In this document: positions 37,640 through 49,319 of the stretch, piece by piece | Layout of the letters: the number at the start of each line of letters is the position of its first letter | Numbering within the stretch: the first letter of the stretch is position 1 | Source: Zoogloea sp. LCSB751 | Lineage (GTDB): Bacteria > Pseudomonadota > Gammaproteobacteria > Burkholderiales > Rhodocyclaceae | Reading direction: 5' to 3' | NCBI RefSeq assembly: GCF_002028455.1 | Contig: NZ_MWUM01000006.1 | Coordinates: forward strand, 186,001-250,000 | Length of the DNA stretch: 64,000 nucleotides | Position numbers and translations under genes: made by a program | The notes under the pieces: model-generated | Told to the model about the DNA's origin: nothing | Databases searched by the model: none | What the model saw: the letters and a program-made list of their open reading frames with translations, nothing else

Positions 37640-40084
37640 TCAGAAGCGGTAGTTCGCCTTGAAGTAGTAGTAGCCGCCGTTGATGCCGATCGGCGAGAAG
37701 GACGCGTACTGGGCCACGTTCTGCCGGCCGAGGGCGTTGAGGGCCTGGCGGTAGTCGCTGTTGAGCTTGTCCGGATAGACGTTGAACAGGTTGTTGGCGC
37801 CCACCGTCACGGCCCAGGCCTTGGTGATCTGCCGCGTCACGTCCAGATCGGTGATGAACTTGGTGGAGGTCTTGTTCTCGTAGTAGGTGACGTTATTAAC
37901 CGACGAGTAGAAGGACGACGACCCGAAGACGTTCTCGCGCAGGTTCACCGTCCAGTCGTTCTTGCGCCACAGGGCACCCAGGTTGAGGCGGAAGGCAGGC
38001 GAGGAATCCTCGATGTAGCTGATCGCCGTCTGGTCGAGGAACTGCTGGCCATTGAGCTGGCTCGGCGCGCCCTTGATCTTGGTGACCTTCACCTGATTGA
38101 TGTTGGCCCCCAGGCTCCAGTCCACCCGGCCGAAGCCGCCGTAGTCGTCGGCATAGGTGATCACCGCGTCGGCACCGGTGTTGCGGGTGTCGCCGGCATT
38201 CGAGAAGACCACCACGCCGGTGGACGACATGCCGGCCGGGATGCTGTTGCCGTTGGCGACGATCGCCGCATTGACCGCCTCGGCGCGCACCGCGCCGTTG
38301 AGGGTGCCGTACAGGGAGCCGCTCTGCAGGATGCGGTCCTTGATGTTGATCTGATAGACATCCAGCGTGGCGGTCACCTTCGGCGCCGGCTTGGCGACGA
38401 TGCCGATGCTGAAGTTGCGCGACTTCTCGGCCTTCAGCTCGTCGATACCGAGCAGGCGCGCGGCAGCGGCCGAGGTCGGCAGGATCACCGAGGCAGTAGT
38501 CGGCGACACCGAGGTGGCGGAATAGCTCTGCTCGGCCAGCGTCGGCGCACGGAAGCCGTTGCTGACGGTGCCGCGCACGGCGAAGCTCGGCGCCACGTCG
38601 TAGCGGCCGGTCAGCTTGCCGACGGTGGCGCTGCCGAAGTCGCTGTAGCGCTCGGTGCGCAGGGCGGCGTCGAGCTTCAGCTTGTCAATCGGCGAGCCGG
38701 CCACGTCCACGTAGAGCGCGTTGCTGCGGCGGGTGTGGTTGCCGGCGTCGGATGCGGTGTAGCCGGGGAAGGCCGCGGCGCCGCCGCGGTAGATGGAAGC
38801 CGGCTCACCGGCACCGATGGCGTATTCGTCCACCCGGTGCTCGACACCGAAGGCCACGTTGAGCGGCGAGGCCCAACCCACGTTGAAATCCCGGTTGAGA
38901 TCCAGGTTGGTGGTGGTCTGGTTGGCCTTCAGGTAGCCCTCGTAGAAGCGGCTCTGGGTGCTGCCGGTGTCCTTCCACAGCTGCACGTTGAGCGAATCGA
39001 TGTTGCCCACCGACGCGTAGTCGCGCCCGTAGGTGGTGGCCAGGTCGTAGCGCCAGCCGGCCAGCGCCTCGCCCTTCACGCCAACGGTGAAGGCGAAATC
39101 CTCTTCGTCGTGGACCTCGATCGGGCTGAAGCCGAGGGGATAAACGCCCGGAGCGGTGGAGGTGCCGCGGTAGTTCTGGATCGCCTCGGCGTGCTTGGCG
39201 CCATAGGTGGCGAAGCCGTACAGCTCGGTACCGCCGGCCAGCTCGATGCCGCCGTTGGCGGACAGGATGGTCTGACGCACAGCCGCATCGCCAAAAGTGC
39301 GGTTCACGTAGGGATAACCCGGCGCGTTCTTCACGTTGGCGTTGGCGGCGCTCAGGTAAGGCGGCACGAAGCGCGCGTCGTAGTCGCTGCGGTCACTGTG
39401 GCCGTGGTACTTGGTCTCGACGCTGAGGTTCAGGAAGGCGTCCTCGTGGGGCTTGAGACCGATGTTGGCGGACAGGTTGCCGCTGGTGCCGTCGCCGTCG
39501 TAGTACTGGCCACCGCCGATGCTGACGGTACCGCCCTGGTCGTTGCGCTTGAGGATGATGTTGATGACGCCGGCGATGGCGTCGGAACCGTACTGGGCAG
39601 CGGCGCCGTCCTGCAGCACCTCGATGTGGTCGATGGCGGACAGCGGGATCAGGCCCAGGTCCGCCGACGCGCCGCCTGAGAAGGCGCCGCCGGTGACATT
39701 GACGTTGGAGGTGCCGTGGCGGCGCTTGCCGTTGATGAGGATCAGCGTGTGGTTTGGATTGAGGCCGCGCAGGCGGGCCGCGGTGGTCAGCGCCGCGGCA
39801 TCGCCGCCCTTGGCGTCGGAGGTGAAGGCCGGCACGTTCTGCGTGAGGGCCTGGATCAGGTCGGGCTGGCCGCTGCGCTTGAGGGTGGCGGCATCGAGGA
39901 TCTGGATCGGCGCCGGGCTGTCGGCAGCCTTCAGGCCGGCCTGGCGGGTACCGGTGATGATGACGGTGTCGAAGGACTGGGCCGGATCGGTAGCGCCAGG
40001 GTCGGCGGCCGGAGTCTGGGCCAGTGCATAGCTGGACGACAACAGGGTCAGCAGGGCGGTCGTTTGACGGAGGCTGTGGCTCAT
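37640..40084 (-). CDS. TonB-dependent outer-membrane receptor
   Basis: An 814-residue receptor with signal peptide (1-22, ending SYALA), a TonB-box-like DTVIITGTR, a plug domain (about 45-170, including LILINGKRRH and VLQDGAAAQYGSDAIAGVINI) and a 22-strand barrel closing in a terminal Phe (KANYRF). It resembles the receptor at 44193 in the plug, so the two are paralogues. The substrate is not readable. The Tat-exported aminotransferase follows it, suggesting uptake of an amino-acid-like or sulfur-containing compound that is processed in the periplasm. Confidence 0.93.
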   Translation of the reverse strand: MSHSLRQTTALLTLLSSSYALAQTPAADPGATDPAQSFDTVIITGTRQAGLKAADSPAPIQILDAATLKRSGQPDLIQALTQNVPAFTSDAKGGDAAALTTAARLRGLNPNHTLILINGKRRHGTSNVNVTGGAFSGGASADLGLIPLSAIDHIEVLQDGAAAQYGSDAIAGVINIILKRNDQGGTVSIGGGQYYDGDGTSGNLSANIGLKPHEDAFLNLSVETKYHGHSDRSDYDARFVPPYLSAANANVKNAPGYPYVNRTFGDAAVRQTILSANGGIELAGGTELYGFATYGAKHAEAIQNYRGTSTAPGVYPLGFSPIEVHDEEDFAFTVGVKGEALAGWRYDLATTYGRDYASVGNIDSLNVQLWKDTGSTQSRFYEGYLKANQTTTNLDLNRDFNVGWASPLNVAFGVEHRVDEYAIGAGEPASIYRGGAAAFPGYTASDAGNHTRRSNALYVDVAGSPIDKLKLDAALRTERYSDFGSATVGKLTGRYDVAPSFAVRGTVSNGFRAPTLAEQSYSATSVSPTTASVILPTSAAAARLLGIDELKAEKSRNFSIGIVAKPAPKVTATLDVYQINIKDRILQSGSLYGTLNGAVRAEAVNAAIVANGNSIPAGMSSTGVVVFSNAGDTRNTGADAVITYADDYGGFGRVDWSLGANINQVKVTKIKGAPSQLNGQQFLDQTAISYIEDSSPAFRLNLGALWRKNDWTVNLRENVFGSSSFYSSVNNVTYYENKTSTKFITDLDVTRQITKAWAVTVGANNLFNVYPDKLNSDYRQALNALGRQNVAQYASFSPIGINGGYYYFKANYRF

Positions 40085-40150
40085 TGATTCCTCTTGGGGT
40101 GCTGACGGAGATCCGTTGGAGACGAACGAAACAAGCCCGAATTATCCCTG

Positions 40151-40163
40151 GCAGGATTCCTGC
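40151..40163. promoter_or_regulatory. Palindrome between the receptor and AraC genes
   Basis: GCAGGATTCCTGC, a perfect 6-base-arm palindrome in the 140-base divergent region of the TonB receptor (start 40084) and the AraC regulator (start 40225). A candidate regulator site. Confidence 0.35.
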
Positions 40164-40224
40164 ATGGCATTGGTGGAATGGACAATTAACCTCAACATCG
40201 CGCCACTGCCTTGCTCATATCCAT

Positions 40225-41220
40225 ATGAAAATAAAAGATAAAAACAAACTCGTCGTATCCGTCGCCTACGACCGGCTGGGGACCTTCGAATTCGGCTGCG
40301 TGACCGAGATATTCGATCTGCAACGCCCTGAACTGGACGTGGACTGGTACCGCTTCGCGGTCTGCTCGGCGGAGGGCGGGACCCTGCGCGCCAGCGGCGG
40401 GATCCGCTTCGAGGCGCCCAACGGGCTGGAGATTCTCGACCAGGCGCATACCATCATCATCCCCGGCTGGCGCGACCCGGACGAACCACCGCCCGACGCG
40501 CTGCAGGACGGGCTGCGCGCCGCCTACGCGCGCGGCGCGCGCATCTGCTCGATCTGCTCGGGAGCCTTTGTGCTGGCCTGGTCGGGCCTGCTGGACGGCA
40601 AGCGGGCCACCACCCACTGGCGCTTCACGGACAAGATGAAGCGGCGCTTCCCGACCATCCAGGTCGAGGCCGACTCCCTGTATGTAGACGCCGGACAGAT
40701 CCTCACCTCGGCAGGCTCGGCGGCCGGGCTGGACATGATGCTGTACTTGGTCGCACGGGATTACGGTAGCCGGGTGGCCAATCGCGTCGCCCAGCGCCTG
40801 ATCGTGCCGCCGCACCGGGAAGGCGGCCAGGCCCAGTTCGTGTCACGACCGATGCCGGCCGACGAATCCGGCCGCCTGTCGCGTCTCATCGACTGGGTCC
40901 GCCAGCACCTGGATCGCCCGCACACGGTGGCCTCGCTGGCCGACCGGGCGGCCATGAGTCCGCGCACGCTGCAGCGCCAGTTCCGAGAATCCACCGGCCT
41001 ATCGCCCTACGAATGGCTGCTGCAGGAAAGGGTGGCGCTGGCCAAGCAGCTGCTGGAAACCCCCCACGTGCCGATCGCGGCGATCTGCGAGCAAGCCGGT
41101 TTCGGCTCCGAGGAGTCCTTCCGCCACCATTTCCGGCGCGTCGCCAGGGTCAGCCCGTCGAGTTATCGACGCGCCTTCCTGCAAACCCAGGGCGACGTGG
41201 CAGAAGGCGCCACCGCCTGA
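40225..41220 (+). CDS. GlxA/FtrA-type AraC-family regulator
   Basis: A 331-residue regulator. The N-terminal about 190 residues form a DJ-1/PfpI-like domain (RICSICSGAFVLAWSGLLDGKRATTHW, with the Cys of the nucleophile elbow) and the C-terminal about 100 residues contain two AraC helix-turn-helix motifs (SLADRAAMSPRTLQRQFRESTG, IAAICEQAGFGSEESFRHHFRR). FtrA-type regulators of this plan respond to small amino-acid-derived metabolites. It is divergent from the TonB receptor and probably controls the receptor/aminotransferase operon. Confidence 0.9.
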   Translation: MKIKDKNKLVVSVAYDRLGTFEFGCVTEIFDLQRPELDVDWYRFAVCSAEGGTLRASGGIRFEAPNGLEILDQAHTIIIPGWRDPDEPPPDALQDGLRAAYARGARICSICSGAFVLAWSGLLDGKRATTHWRFTDKMKRRFPTIQVEADSLYVDAGQILTSAGSAAGLDMMLYLVARDYGSRVANRVAQRLIVPPHREGGQAQFVSRPMPADESGRLSRLIDWVRQHLDRPHTVASLADRAAMSPRTLQRQFRESTGLSPYEWLLQERVALAKQLLETPHVPIAAICEQAGFGSEESFRHHFRRVARVSPSSYRRAFLQTQGDVAEGATA

Positions 41221-41246
41221 AGAAAACCCGAGGCCCGCCTGCTGCT

Positions 41247-41288
41247 GCGGGCCGGGCAGCGCCGTTACAGCGCTGCTGCCCGGCCCGC
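41247..41288. terminator. GC-rich inverted repeat between convergent genes
   Basis: A perfect 14-bp stem GCGGGCCGGGCAGC/GCTGCCCGGCCCGC with a 14-base loop, between the AraC gene (+) and soxD (-). There is no T tract on either side. It could be a two-way transcript end; intrinsic termination is not certain. Confidence 0.4.
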
Positions 41289-41324
41289 ACGGAAAGGTGC
41301 TGACCGACTCGGTCGAGAGGCCCC

Positions 41325-41924
41325 TCAGGACCCCGGCACGCAATCCTTCAGGCAACGGGTGCCGACCACGTCCGGCCGGTCGTCCACCTTGAAACCGTCC
41401 CGGTTGGGCATCACGATGCGCGGCAGGCTGGCCGCGTCGAGGCGCCCATCGGCCGGCAGCAGGCCGTTGAGATGCAGCACGTAGGCGCTCACCGCATACA
41501 CCTCGTCCGGCGACAAGGACTGGGGGCTGTCGAAAGGCATCGCCCGCCGCACGTAGTCGAACAGCGTGGTGGCGTAGGGCCAGAAGCTGCCGACGGTGCG
41601 CACCGGCGTCTTGCTGGCGAGACTGCCCTGCCCGCCGGCCAGACGATCGGCGATGCCGTTCTGGCCGCCGACCCCGTGGCAGGCGATGCAGCGGGTCTCA
41701 TAGATACGCTGGCCGGCGGCCACCGTGCCGCTGCCGGGGGGCAGGCCTCGACCGTCGGCATCGATGTCGATATTCCAGGCCGCCAGTTGGGCCGCGTCGA
41801 CGGGCGTGCCGAGGCCGAGGGGCTCACGAGTCCGCGCGGGCAGGTTGTGGCAGGCGGACAGAACGGACGACAGAAGCAGCGCGCCGATGAGGGCCGCCAG
41901 CGGCTTGCGTTCAGATGTGGACAT
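41325..41924 (-). CDS. soxD: SoxD-type c-type cytochrome lipoprotein
   Basis: A 199-residue cytochrome: signal peptide with lipobox LSAC (about residues 22-25), WNIDIDADGRGLPPGSG, one haem site CIACH, SFWPYATTLFDYVRRAMPFDSPQSLSPDEVYAVSAYVL (the SoxD block) and a C-terminal RPDVVGTRCLKDC. It accepts electrons from the molybdenum subunit SoxC. It begins 13 bases inside the soxC end, so the two are translationally coupled. The usual soxXYZAB genes are not in this window. Confidence 0.88.
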   Translation of the reverse strand: MSTSERKPLAALIGALLLSSVLSACHNLPARTREPLGLGTPVDAAQLAAWNIDIDADGRGLPPGSGTVAAGQRIYETRCIACHGVGGQNGIADRLAGGQGSLASKTPVRTVGSFWPYATTLFDYVRRAMPFDSPQSLSPDEVYAVSAYVLHLNGLLPADGRLDAASLPRIVMPNRDGFKVDDRPDVVGTRCLKDCVPGS

Positions 41925-43224
41925 TGTGCACCTCTCCGCTGGGCAGGACCTGCCAGCTCTGAATGCCGTTGTAGTGATAGGCTGACTCGGTGCCGCGGGC
42001 GGCAATGAGCTGGCTGCGGGTCGGCTGCACGTTGCCGCGGCTGTCCACCGCACGGCTCTGCAGCACCGCCGGACTACCGTCCCACAGCCAGGGCAGGCTG
42101 AAGCGGGTCAGCGCGCGGTCGAGCACCGGCGTCTGCAGCACCGCCTCCTCCCAGTTGCGGCCACCGTCGATGGATACATCCACCCGGCGGATGCGCCCGT
42201 GGCCGGACCAGGCCAGACCGGTGATCTGCTGGCGGCCGCGGCTCTTCAGGGTCTGCCCACCAGACGGCCCGGTGATCACCGACTTCACGTCGAGCACGAA
42301 GGAGAACTGGCGCGACGTGCCGTCCGGCAGCAGGTCGGTGTATTTGGAGGTTTCCTGGCGGCTCTGCCACGGCGCGGTGCCGAGCTTGAGGCGGCGCAGC
42401 CATTTGACGCTGATGTTGCCCTCCCAGCCCGGCAGCAGCAGGCGCAGCGGGTAGCCCTGCTCCGGGCGCAGCATCTCGCCGTTCTGGGCGTAGACGATCA
42501 AGGCGTCGTCGAGGGCCTTGTCGAGGGGCACGCTGCGCGTCATCGCCGCCGCGTCGGCGCCCTCGGCGAGCAGCCACTTGGCCTCCGGCGCGACGCCGAC
42601 TTCCTGCAGCAGGGTGCCGAGCGACACGCCGGTCCATTCGCAGCAGCTCAGCAGGCCGTGCAGGGACTGCACGGTGAGCTTGCGCGCCGGCCGCCATTCG
42701 CTGCCGCTGTTACCCGCACACTCCAGGAAATGCACCCGCGACACCGCCGGGAAACGCAGCAGGTCGTTGAGGCTGAAGGACAGCGGCCGTTCGACCAGAC
42801 CGTGGATCACCAGCCGGTGCTGCTCCGGGTCGATGTCCGGAATGCCGGCGTGATGGCGCTCGAAAACCAGCCCGTTGGGCGTGATGGTGCCAAAGATGTC
42901 GGCCAGCGGCGTCAGGCTCGACGCGGCAGTGGGAAACGGCGGCTGGGCCCCCTCGCGGACCCGGCGGATCACCCGCCCCTCGAAGCCCGACGGCTGGCCG
43001 TAGGGACCGGCCGCCGGCCGCCCCTGGGTACGCGTCCAGGCCGGCACCGGCAGCGCTTCACCGGCGGCACGGGCGGGTCCGGCCAGCGTGGCGGCCACGG
43101 CACCACCAGCCAGCGCCGAGCTGCCCTGCAGGAAACGGCGGCGGTCAGTGGGCGCCTTCTTGCCTTTGTCGGCAACCAGGTCAGCGCCGGCATCGAGGCC
43201 GGGCGGGGGTAGATAGGGGGGCAT
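41911..43224 (-). CDS. soxC: Sulfane/sulfite dehydrogenase molybdopterin subunit SoxC
   Basis: A 437-residue molybdopterin enzyme of the sulfite-oxidase family. It has a Tat signal (DRRRFLQGSSALAGG), a Moco domain with HFLECAGNSG (Cys ligand to Mo) and a C-terminal dimerisation domain (GLAWSGHGRIRRVDVSIDGGRNW). With SoxD it oxidises protein-bound sulfane sulfur or, without SoxYZ, perhaps sulfite. Pairing with a SoxD-like rather than SorB-like cytochrome favours SoxCD. A class II amidotransferase gene lies 33 bases upstream on the same strand. Confidence 0.9.
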   Translation of the reverse strand: MPPYLPPPGLDAGADLVADKGKKAPTDRRRFLQGSSALAGGAVAATLAGPARAAGEALPVPAWTRTQGRPAAGPYGQPSGFEGRVIRRVREGAQPPFPTAASSLTPLADIFGTITPNGLVFERHHAGIPDIDPEQHRLVIHGLVERPLSFSLNDLLRFPAVSRVHFLECAGNSGSEWRPARKLTVQSLHGLLSCCEWTGVSLGTLLQEVGVAPEAKWLLAEGADAAAMTRSVPLDKALDDALIVYAQNGEMLRPEQGYPLRLLLPGWEGNISVKWLRRLKLGTAPWQSRQETSKYTDLLPDGTSRQFSFVLDVKSVITGPSGGQTLKSRGRQQITGLAWSGHGRIRRVDVSIDGGRNWEEAVLQTPVLDRALTRFSLPWLWDGSPAVLQSRAVDSRGNVQPTRSQLIAARGTESAYHYNGIQSWQVLPSGEVHNVHI

Positions 43225-43257
43225 GGATCCTCGCAGGGGAGTCGTTGGAAGAAAGGC

Positions 43258-44076
43258 TTACACGCAATCGTCGGTGGCCAGCGGCACCTTGCCGGCCCGC
43301 GTCGGGGCCATCGCGACCAGTTCGCCGGCCTGGAAGCACCACAGACTGCCAGCCGGCATCGCCACCCAGTTCTCGTTGTCGGTGAGCGGCACGGTGGCGA
43401 CGATGACGGTGCGGGTCGCCGGATCGAGACTGCGGCCGAGGTCGACGCCAAGGTCGGCATCCACCAGGTGCACGTCACCGAACGGTGCCTGCCGCGTCAC
43501 GTGGCTCAGGCGGGTGGAACTATGGGCGAACAGCAGATCGCCGTCGGACAGCAGGAAGTTGATGACGCCGAAGCGGGTCAGTGCGACGGCTGCCCCTTGC
43601 AGCCATTCGAAAAGGGCCAGCCGTTCCGGTGGGGTGTCGCCGAAGCGGCGCAGCAGCCCTTCCATCAGCCAGCAGAAGGCGAGTTCGCTGTCGGTGGTGC
43701 CGGCCGGCCGGAAACGCCCTTCGAGGGCCGGCGAAAAATCGAGCAGCGTGCCGTTGTGGGCGAACACCCACTGGCGGCCCCACAGTTCGCGCGAGAAGGG
43801 ATGGGTGTTCTCCAGCCGGATCGCCCCGATGGTGGCCTTGCGGATGTGGGCGATGATGGTGGTGGCGTGCAGCGGGTGATCCGCCACCAGCGCCGCCAGC
43901 CGCGACGAGCAGGCCGGCTGCGGGTCGTGCAGCACGCGCACGCCGCCCTCCTCGAAGAAGGCGATGCCCCAGCCGTCGGCATGTTTGTCCGTTTCTCCGC
44001 CACGGGCCCGGAAACCCGTGAAGGAGAAACAGATGTCGGTGGGCAGGTTGCTGTTCAGGCCAAGCAGCTGGCACAT
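43258..44076 (-). CDS. Class II glutamine amidotransferase, YafJ-like
   Basis: A 272-residue Ntn-type amidotransferase domain protein. Cys2 is the expected nucleophile after removal of Met1 (MCQLLGLNSN); RGGETDKHADGWGIAFFE, IAHIRKATIG and FAHNGTLLDF are the conserved glutaminase motifs. It has no synthetase domain, so the ammonia acceptor is unknown, as in YafJ/DUG3-like proteins; a gamma-glutamyl hydrolase role is the closest idea. It lies just upstream of soxC, which hints at glutathione- or thiol-derived substrates. Confidence 0.85.
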   Translation of the reverse strand: MCQLLGLNSNLPTDICFSFTGFRARGGETDKHADGWGIAFFEEGGVRVLHDPQPACSSRLAALVADHPLHATTIIAHIRKATIGAIRLENTHPFSRELWGRQWVFAHNGTLLDFSPALEGRFRPAGTTDSELAFCWLMEGLLRRFGDTPPERLALFEWLQGAAVALTRFGVINFLLSDGDLLFAHSSTRLSHVTRQAPFGDVHLVDADLGVDLGRSLDPATRTVIVATVPLTDNENWVAMPAGSLWCFQAGELVAMAPTRAGKVPLATDDCV

Positions 44077-44088
44077 GGCGGTGATCCG

Positions 44089-44157
44089 TTGGGGCGAATT
44101 CATTCGCCCGCAAACATCATTGAAGGGACAGAGGGCGAGTGGATTCGCCCCCACAGG
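44089..44157. repeat. REPIN: inverted pair of REP palindromes
   Basis: Two copies of the GGGCGAATTCATTCGCCC-type palindrome (44089-44112 and 44131-44157) separated by about 18 bases, the second in the opposite orientation. It lies between the YafJ-like start (44076) and the receptor stop (44193). The pair closely matches the layout at 56650-56720, including TTGAA in the spacer. Confidence 0.75.
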
Positions 44158-44192
44158 GTCGGGCCGGACCCGCAGGACTTCCTCCGGCCGGC

Positions 44193-46568
<2,376 letters not shown>

Positions 46569-46872
46569 GGGCGGAGACCTTGTCTTGTTCTGACTGACGG
46601 AAAACAGCCCGTTGTCAGCGCAAAATTCGCGCCACCCATACGTCTCCCCCAGCACGACGCACGCCTGCCCCGGGGTTTCCGCCGGGCAGCGGGCAAGACT
46701 GCAGCCACCCGGGTCTGCCCGCAGGCACGGCGGCACCACATGCTCCCCACCCGCTGTTGGTTTGCGCGCAACAGTGAGGCATATCTGTTGATATCCGGGC
46801 AAGCCATCCAGACAGGGCAGGCCGCCGTCGCTCCGGACTTGTGCCTCCGTAACGACTGTCTGTTCTCAGGTC
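46569..46872. other. Divergent intergenic region, 304 bases
   Basis: It separates the second TonB receptor (-) from a small membrane protein gene (+). I looked for cobalamin, TPP and SAM riboswitch blocks on the minus strand leader and could not match any. GC-rich hairpins are present near 46665-46700. Promoters for both genes must lie here, but I cannot point to one. Confidence 0.5.
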
Positions 46873-47226
46873 ATGAAACGGATCATCCCGCTCGCCCCGG
46901 CCGGCGTGACCATGCATATTCCTGCTCAGGCCCAGCAAGCGCAGTGGATGCAGCCATGGTCCACGGAGCTGGTGAAGTTTCTGGTCATCGGCGTGCTGGG
47001 CTTCTGCTGCTTCGCGCTCATCATGGCATCCGTGCTGCTATGGCGCTCCGCCGCCAGTGCGCCACAAATCCTGCGCGTCTTCGGCATCATCACCATCCTC
47101 GGCTTCTCGGCCCTGTTGCTCGTTACCGGCTACAGCAACGAGCAACTCACGCCCATCGTCGGCCTGTTCGGAGCCATCGCGGGATACCTGCTGGGCAAGG
47201 ACGTCAAACAGAACCAGGACGAATGA
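46873..47226 (+). CDS. Small two-helix membrane protein of unknown function
   Basis: A 117-residue protein with two predicted membrane helices (about residues 35-58 and 68-86) and perhaps a third short one near 95-110 (IVGLFGAIAGYLLGKDV), ending in a charged tail KQNQDE. The second half recalls the small DUF-type membrane proteins with a GYLLGK turn. I cannot assign a role. An internal ATG (46912) would give 104 residues. It converges with the kinase gene by a 23-base overlap at its end. Confidence 0.6.
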   Translation: MKRIIPLAPAGVTMHIPAQAQQAQWMQPWSTELVKFLVIGVLGFCCFALIMASVLLWRSAASAPQILRVFGIITILGFSALLLVTGYSNEQLTPIVGLFGAIAGYLLGKDVKQNQDE

Positions 47227-48421
47227 CCCCGGCGGCACGCCGGACCCGGATCGTGCACCAGAAGGTGCTCCCCTGCCCTTCCTCGCTGCTGCAGCCGGCA
47301 CTGCCGCCCATCGCTTCGGCGAGCTTTTTCACCGTCGCGAGGCCGATGCCGCTGCCGCCGAAGCGCCGGGTCGGGGAGTTGTCCACCTGCTCGAAGATGC
47401 TGAACAGTCGTGGCACGGCCGGGGCCGGAATGCCGATGCCGGTGTCGCGCACCTCGAAACGCAAGGTGACGGCGGCCGGCCCGCCTGCCGCGTCCTGCGC
47501 TTCGGCCTCCAGCGTCGCGACGACACAGACCGAGCCCTTTTCGGTGAAGGTGAGGGCATTGTGGACGTAGCATTGCAGCGCCAGGCGCAGGTTGCCGGCA
47601 TCGCCGATCACCACCAGATCGCGCAGCGCCTCCGCATCGGCAACGAGCTGCAACTGCTTGGCCATTGCCCGTTCCTGATTCACCGCGACGACCTCCTCCA
47701 CCACGGCGCCCGCATCGAACGGATCTTCGCGCAGCACGATGGCCCGCGACTCCAGTTCGGTCAGCTTGAGAATGCCGTCCACCAGATCGATGAGCCGCTT
47801 GTGGATGGGCACCATCTTGTCCGCCAGATTTTTCTGCTTGTCCGACAGCTCGGTCCGTTGCAGCAGATGGATCATCGCCGACAGCTGATGCAGCGGCGTG
47901 CGCAGCTCGTGGGACATGTTGCCGAGGAAGTGGGTCTTGGCGACGCTGGCGGCCTCGGCCGCCAGCTGGGCCTTGCGGAGTTCCTTGGTGCGCTCGGCGA
48001 CCAGGGCCTCCAGGTTGTCGTTGTAGAGCTTCAGGGCCCGTTCCTTGACGCGCAGGGCCAGCTGCACGTCAACCCGCGCGCGCACCACGTCCGGGTTGAT
48101 CGGCTTGTGGATGAAATCCATCGCGCCGGCGGCGAGGGCCGCGGATTCGCTGGCCGAGTCGTTCATCGCCGTCACGAAGATGACCGGGATGTCGCGGGTG
48201 GCGGGATCGCCCTTCAGATGACGCAGGACCTCGTACCCATCCATGCCGGGCATCTGCACATCGAGGAGGATCAGTTCGGGCAGGTTCCGGGTGACGATGT
48301 CCAGCGCCTGTTCGCCGGACAACGCAAAGCTGACCTTGCAGCGGTCGGACAGGATATGGGCCAGCACCTGCACATTGCTCGGCGCATCGTCGACGATCAG
48401 GATCAACGGCTTGGTGGTCAT
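47204..48421 (-). CDS. Response regulator-histidine kinase hybrid (REC-HisKA-HATPase)
   Basis: A 405-residue protein with a receiver domain first (residues 1-125, Asp54 in LILLDVQMPGMDG), a coiled linker (ALKLYNDNLEALVAERTKEL), HisKA with MSHELRTPLHQL (His171), and an HATPase domain ending GGSGIGLATVKKLAEAMGG. It has no membrane segment. Input is by phosphotransfer, so the partner is probably the receiver- and HPt-bearing kinase whose remnant lies directly upstream and overlaps by 4 bases (ATGA). Confidence 0.9.
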   Translation of the reverse strand: MTTKPLILIVDDAPSNVQVLAHILSDRCKVSFALSGEQALDIVTRNLPELILLDVQMPGMDGYEVLRHLKGDPATRDIPVIFVTAMNDSASESAALAAGAMDFIHKPINPDVVRARVDVQLALRVKERALKLYNDNLEALVAERTKELRKAQLAAEAASVAKTHFLGNMSHELRTPLHQLSAMIHLLQRTELSDKQKNLADKMVPIHKRLIDLVDGILKLTELESRAIVLREDPFDAGAVVEEVVAVNQERAMAKQLQLVADAEALRDLVVIGDAGNLRLALQCYVHNALTFTEKGSVCVVATLEAEAQDAAGGPAAVTLRFEVRDTGIGIPAPAVPRLFSIFEQVDNSPTRRFGGSGIGLATVKKLAEAMGGSAGCSSEEGQGSTFWCTIRVRRAAGVIRPGSV

Positions 48422-49137
48422 GGCGGCAGGTCTTTTTCCCCGGCTCCATAGGGCCCGAGCAACAGGCCGGCGCCCTTGAAGTCCAGCTCGGCCATGCGGC
48501 CGGCCAACTCGTCGAATAGTGTAGCGCCGATATGGGCGCGCAAGGCCGGCGCCAGCGCGTCGAAGCACTGCCCAGCCGCGAAGTCCTGCGCGTCGAGCAG
48601 CCGGGCTTGCGGCGGCACGCCGGTACGGCGCTCCAGTTCGGCCCGCATGGTGGCGATCAATTGTTGCGGATCGACAGGCTTGGTCAGGAAGGCCGAAGCT
48701 CCGGACGCCAGCGCCTGCTCCTTCTGGCTGGCCAGCGCCCCGGCCGTGAAGGCGATGACCGGGATCCGGTTCAGCCGGGCGTCTTCCCGCATGTGCCGGG
48801 TAGCCGTGAAACCGTCCATCACCGGCATCTGCATGTCCATCAGCACGATATCGACCGCCGGGGCGTGCGTTGCCAGCCAGTCCAGCGCCTGCTGCCCGTT
48901 CATGCACAGGCTCACCTCGGCGCCCTGGCGTTGCAGGATGTTGAAGGCGACGTCGAGATTCATCTCGCTGTCGTCCACCACCAGCGCCCGCACGCCGCTC
49001 AGCCACTGGAAAGCAGCGATGTCCAGCTTCGCGTCGGACTGCGGCAGGGCGGCCGGGTCCGCCGCGATCAACGGAATCTCGACCCAGAACTGGCTGCCGT
49101 GCCCGACCTCGCTGCGCACACCGACGCGGCAGGCAAT
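48418..49137 (-). pseudogene. 5'-truncated hybrid histidine kinase (end of ATPase domain plus receiver)
   Basis: The frame begins inside what should be a kinase: GVRSEVGHGSQFWVEIPL is the last strand block of an HATPase domain, followed by a complete receiver domain (ALVVDDSEMNLDVAFNIL, MDMQMPVMDGFTA with its Asp, AFTAGALASQKEQALASGASAFLTKPVD) and a C-terminal tail of about 65 residues. Homology stops near 49135 toward the 5' end, and the remaining sensor, HisKA and N-box are gone. An in-frame ATG at 49179 could still allow expression of the receiver part. The break is a sharp junction with unrelated DNA. Confidence 0.75.
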
Positions 49138-49319
49138 GCTTGGTGCGCTATTTGCAATCCCGTTGGAAACAAGGTTCAAACGGGCGGTTTTTGTCGTGTT
49201 TCCTTCAATTCACCCCACATATCCGGCTACCTCCGGCACAGCCGCATGGGGCAAACGCGCGTCTTGCAGCAGCGCGCGGCCCTATCGATATCGCGACAGC
49301 CATGTCCGGGAGGCCAGGC
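49138..49319. other. Junction segment of unknown origin
   Basis: About 180 bases between the broken kinase and the J-domain gene. It matches no kinase sequence in either frame I read and has no insertion-sequence ends that I can recognise. It carries the promoter of the J-domain gene, if any. Confidence 0.4.

Noticed and set aside
46569..46872. Cobalamin riboswitch ahead of the second TonB receptor
   Set aside because: The GCCACTG and AGCCCGAAGACC-type blocks are missing; only general GC-rich hairpins are seen.
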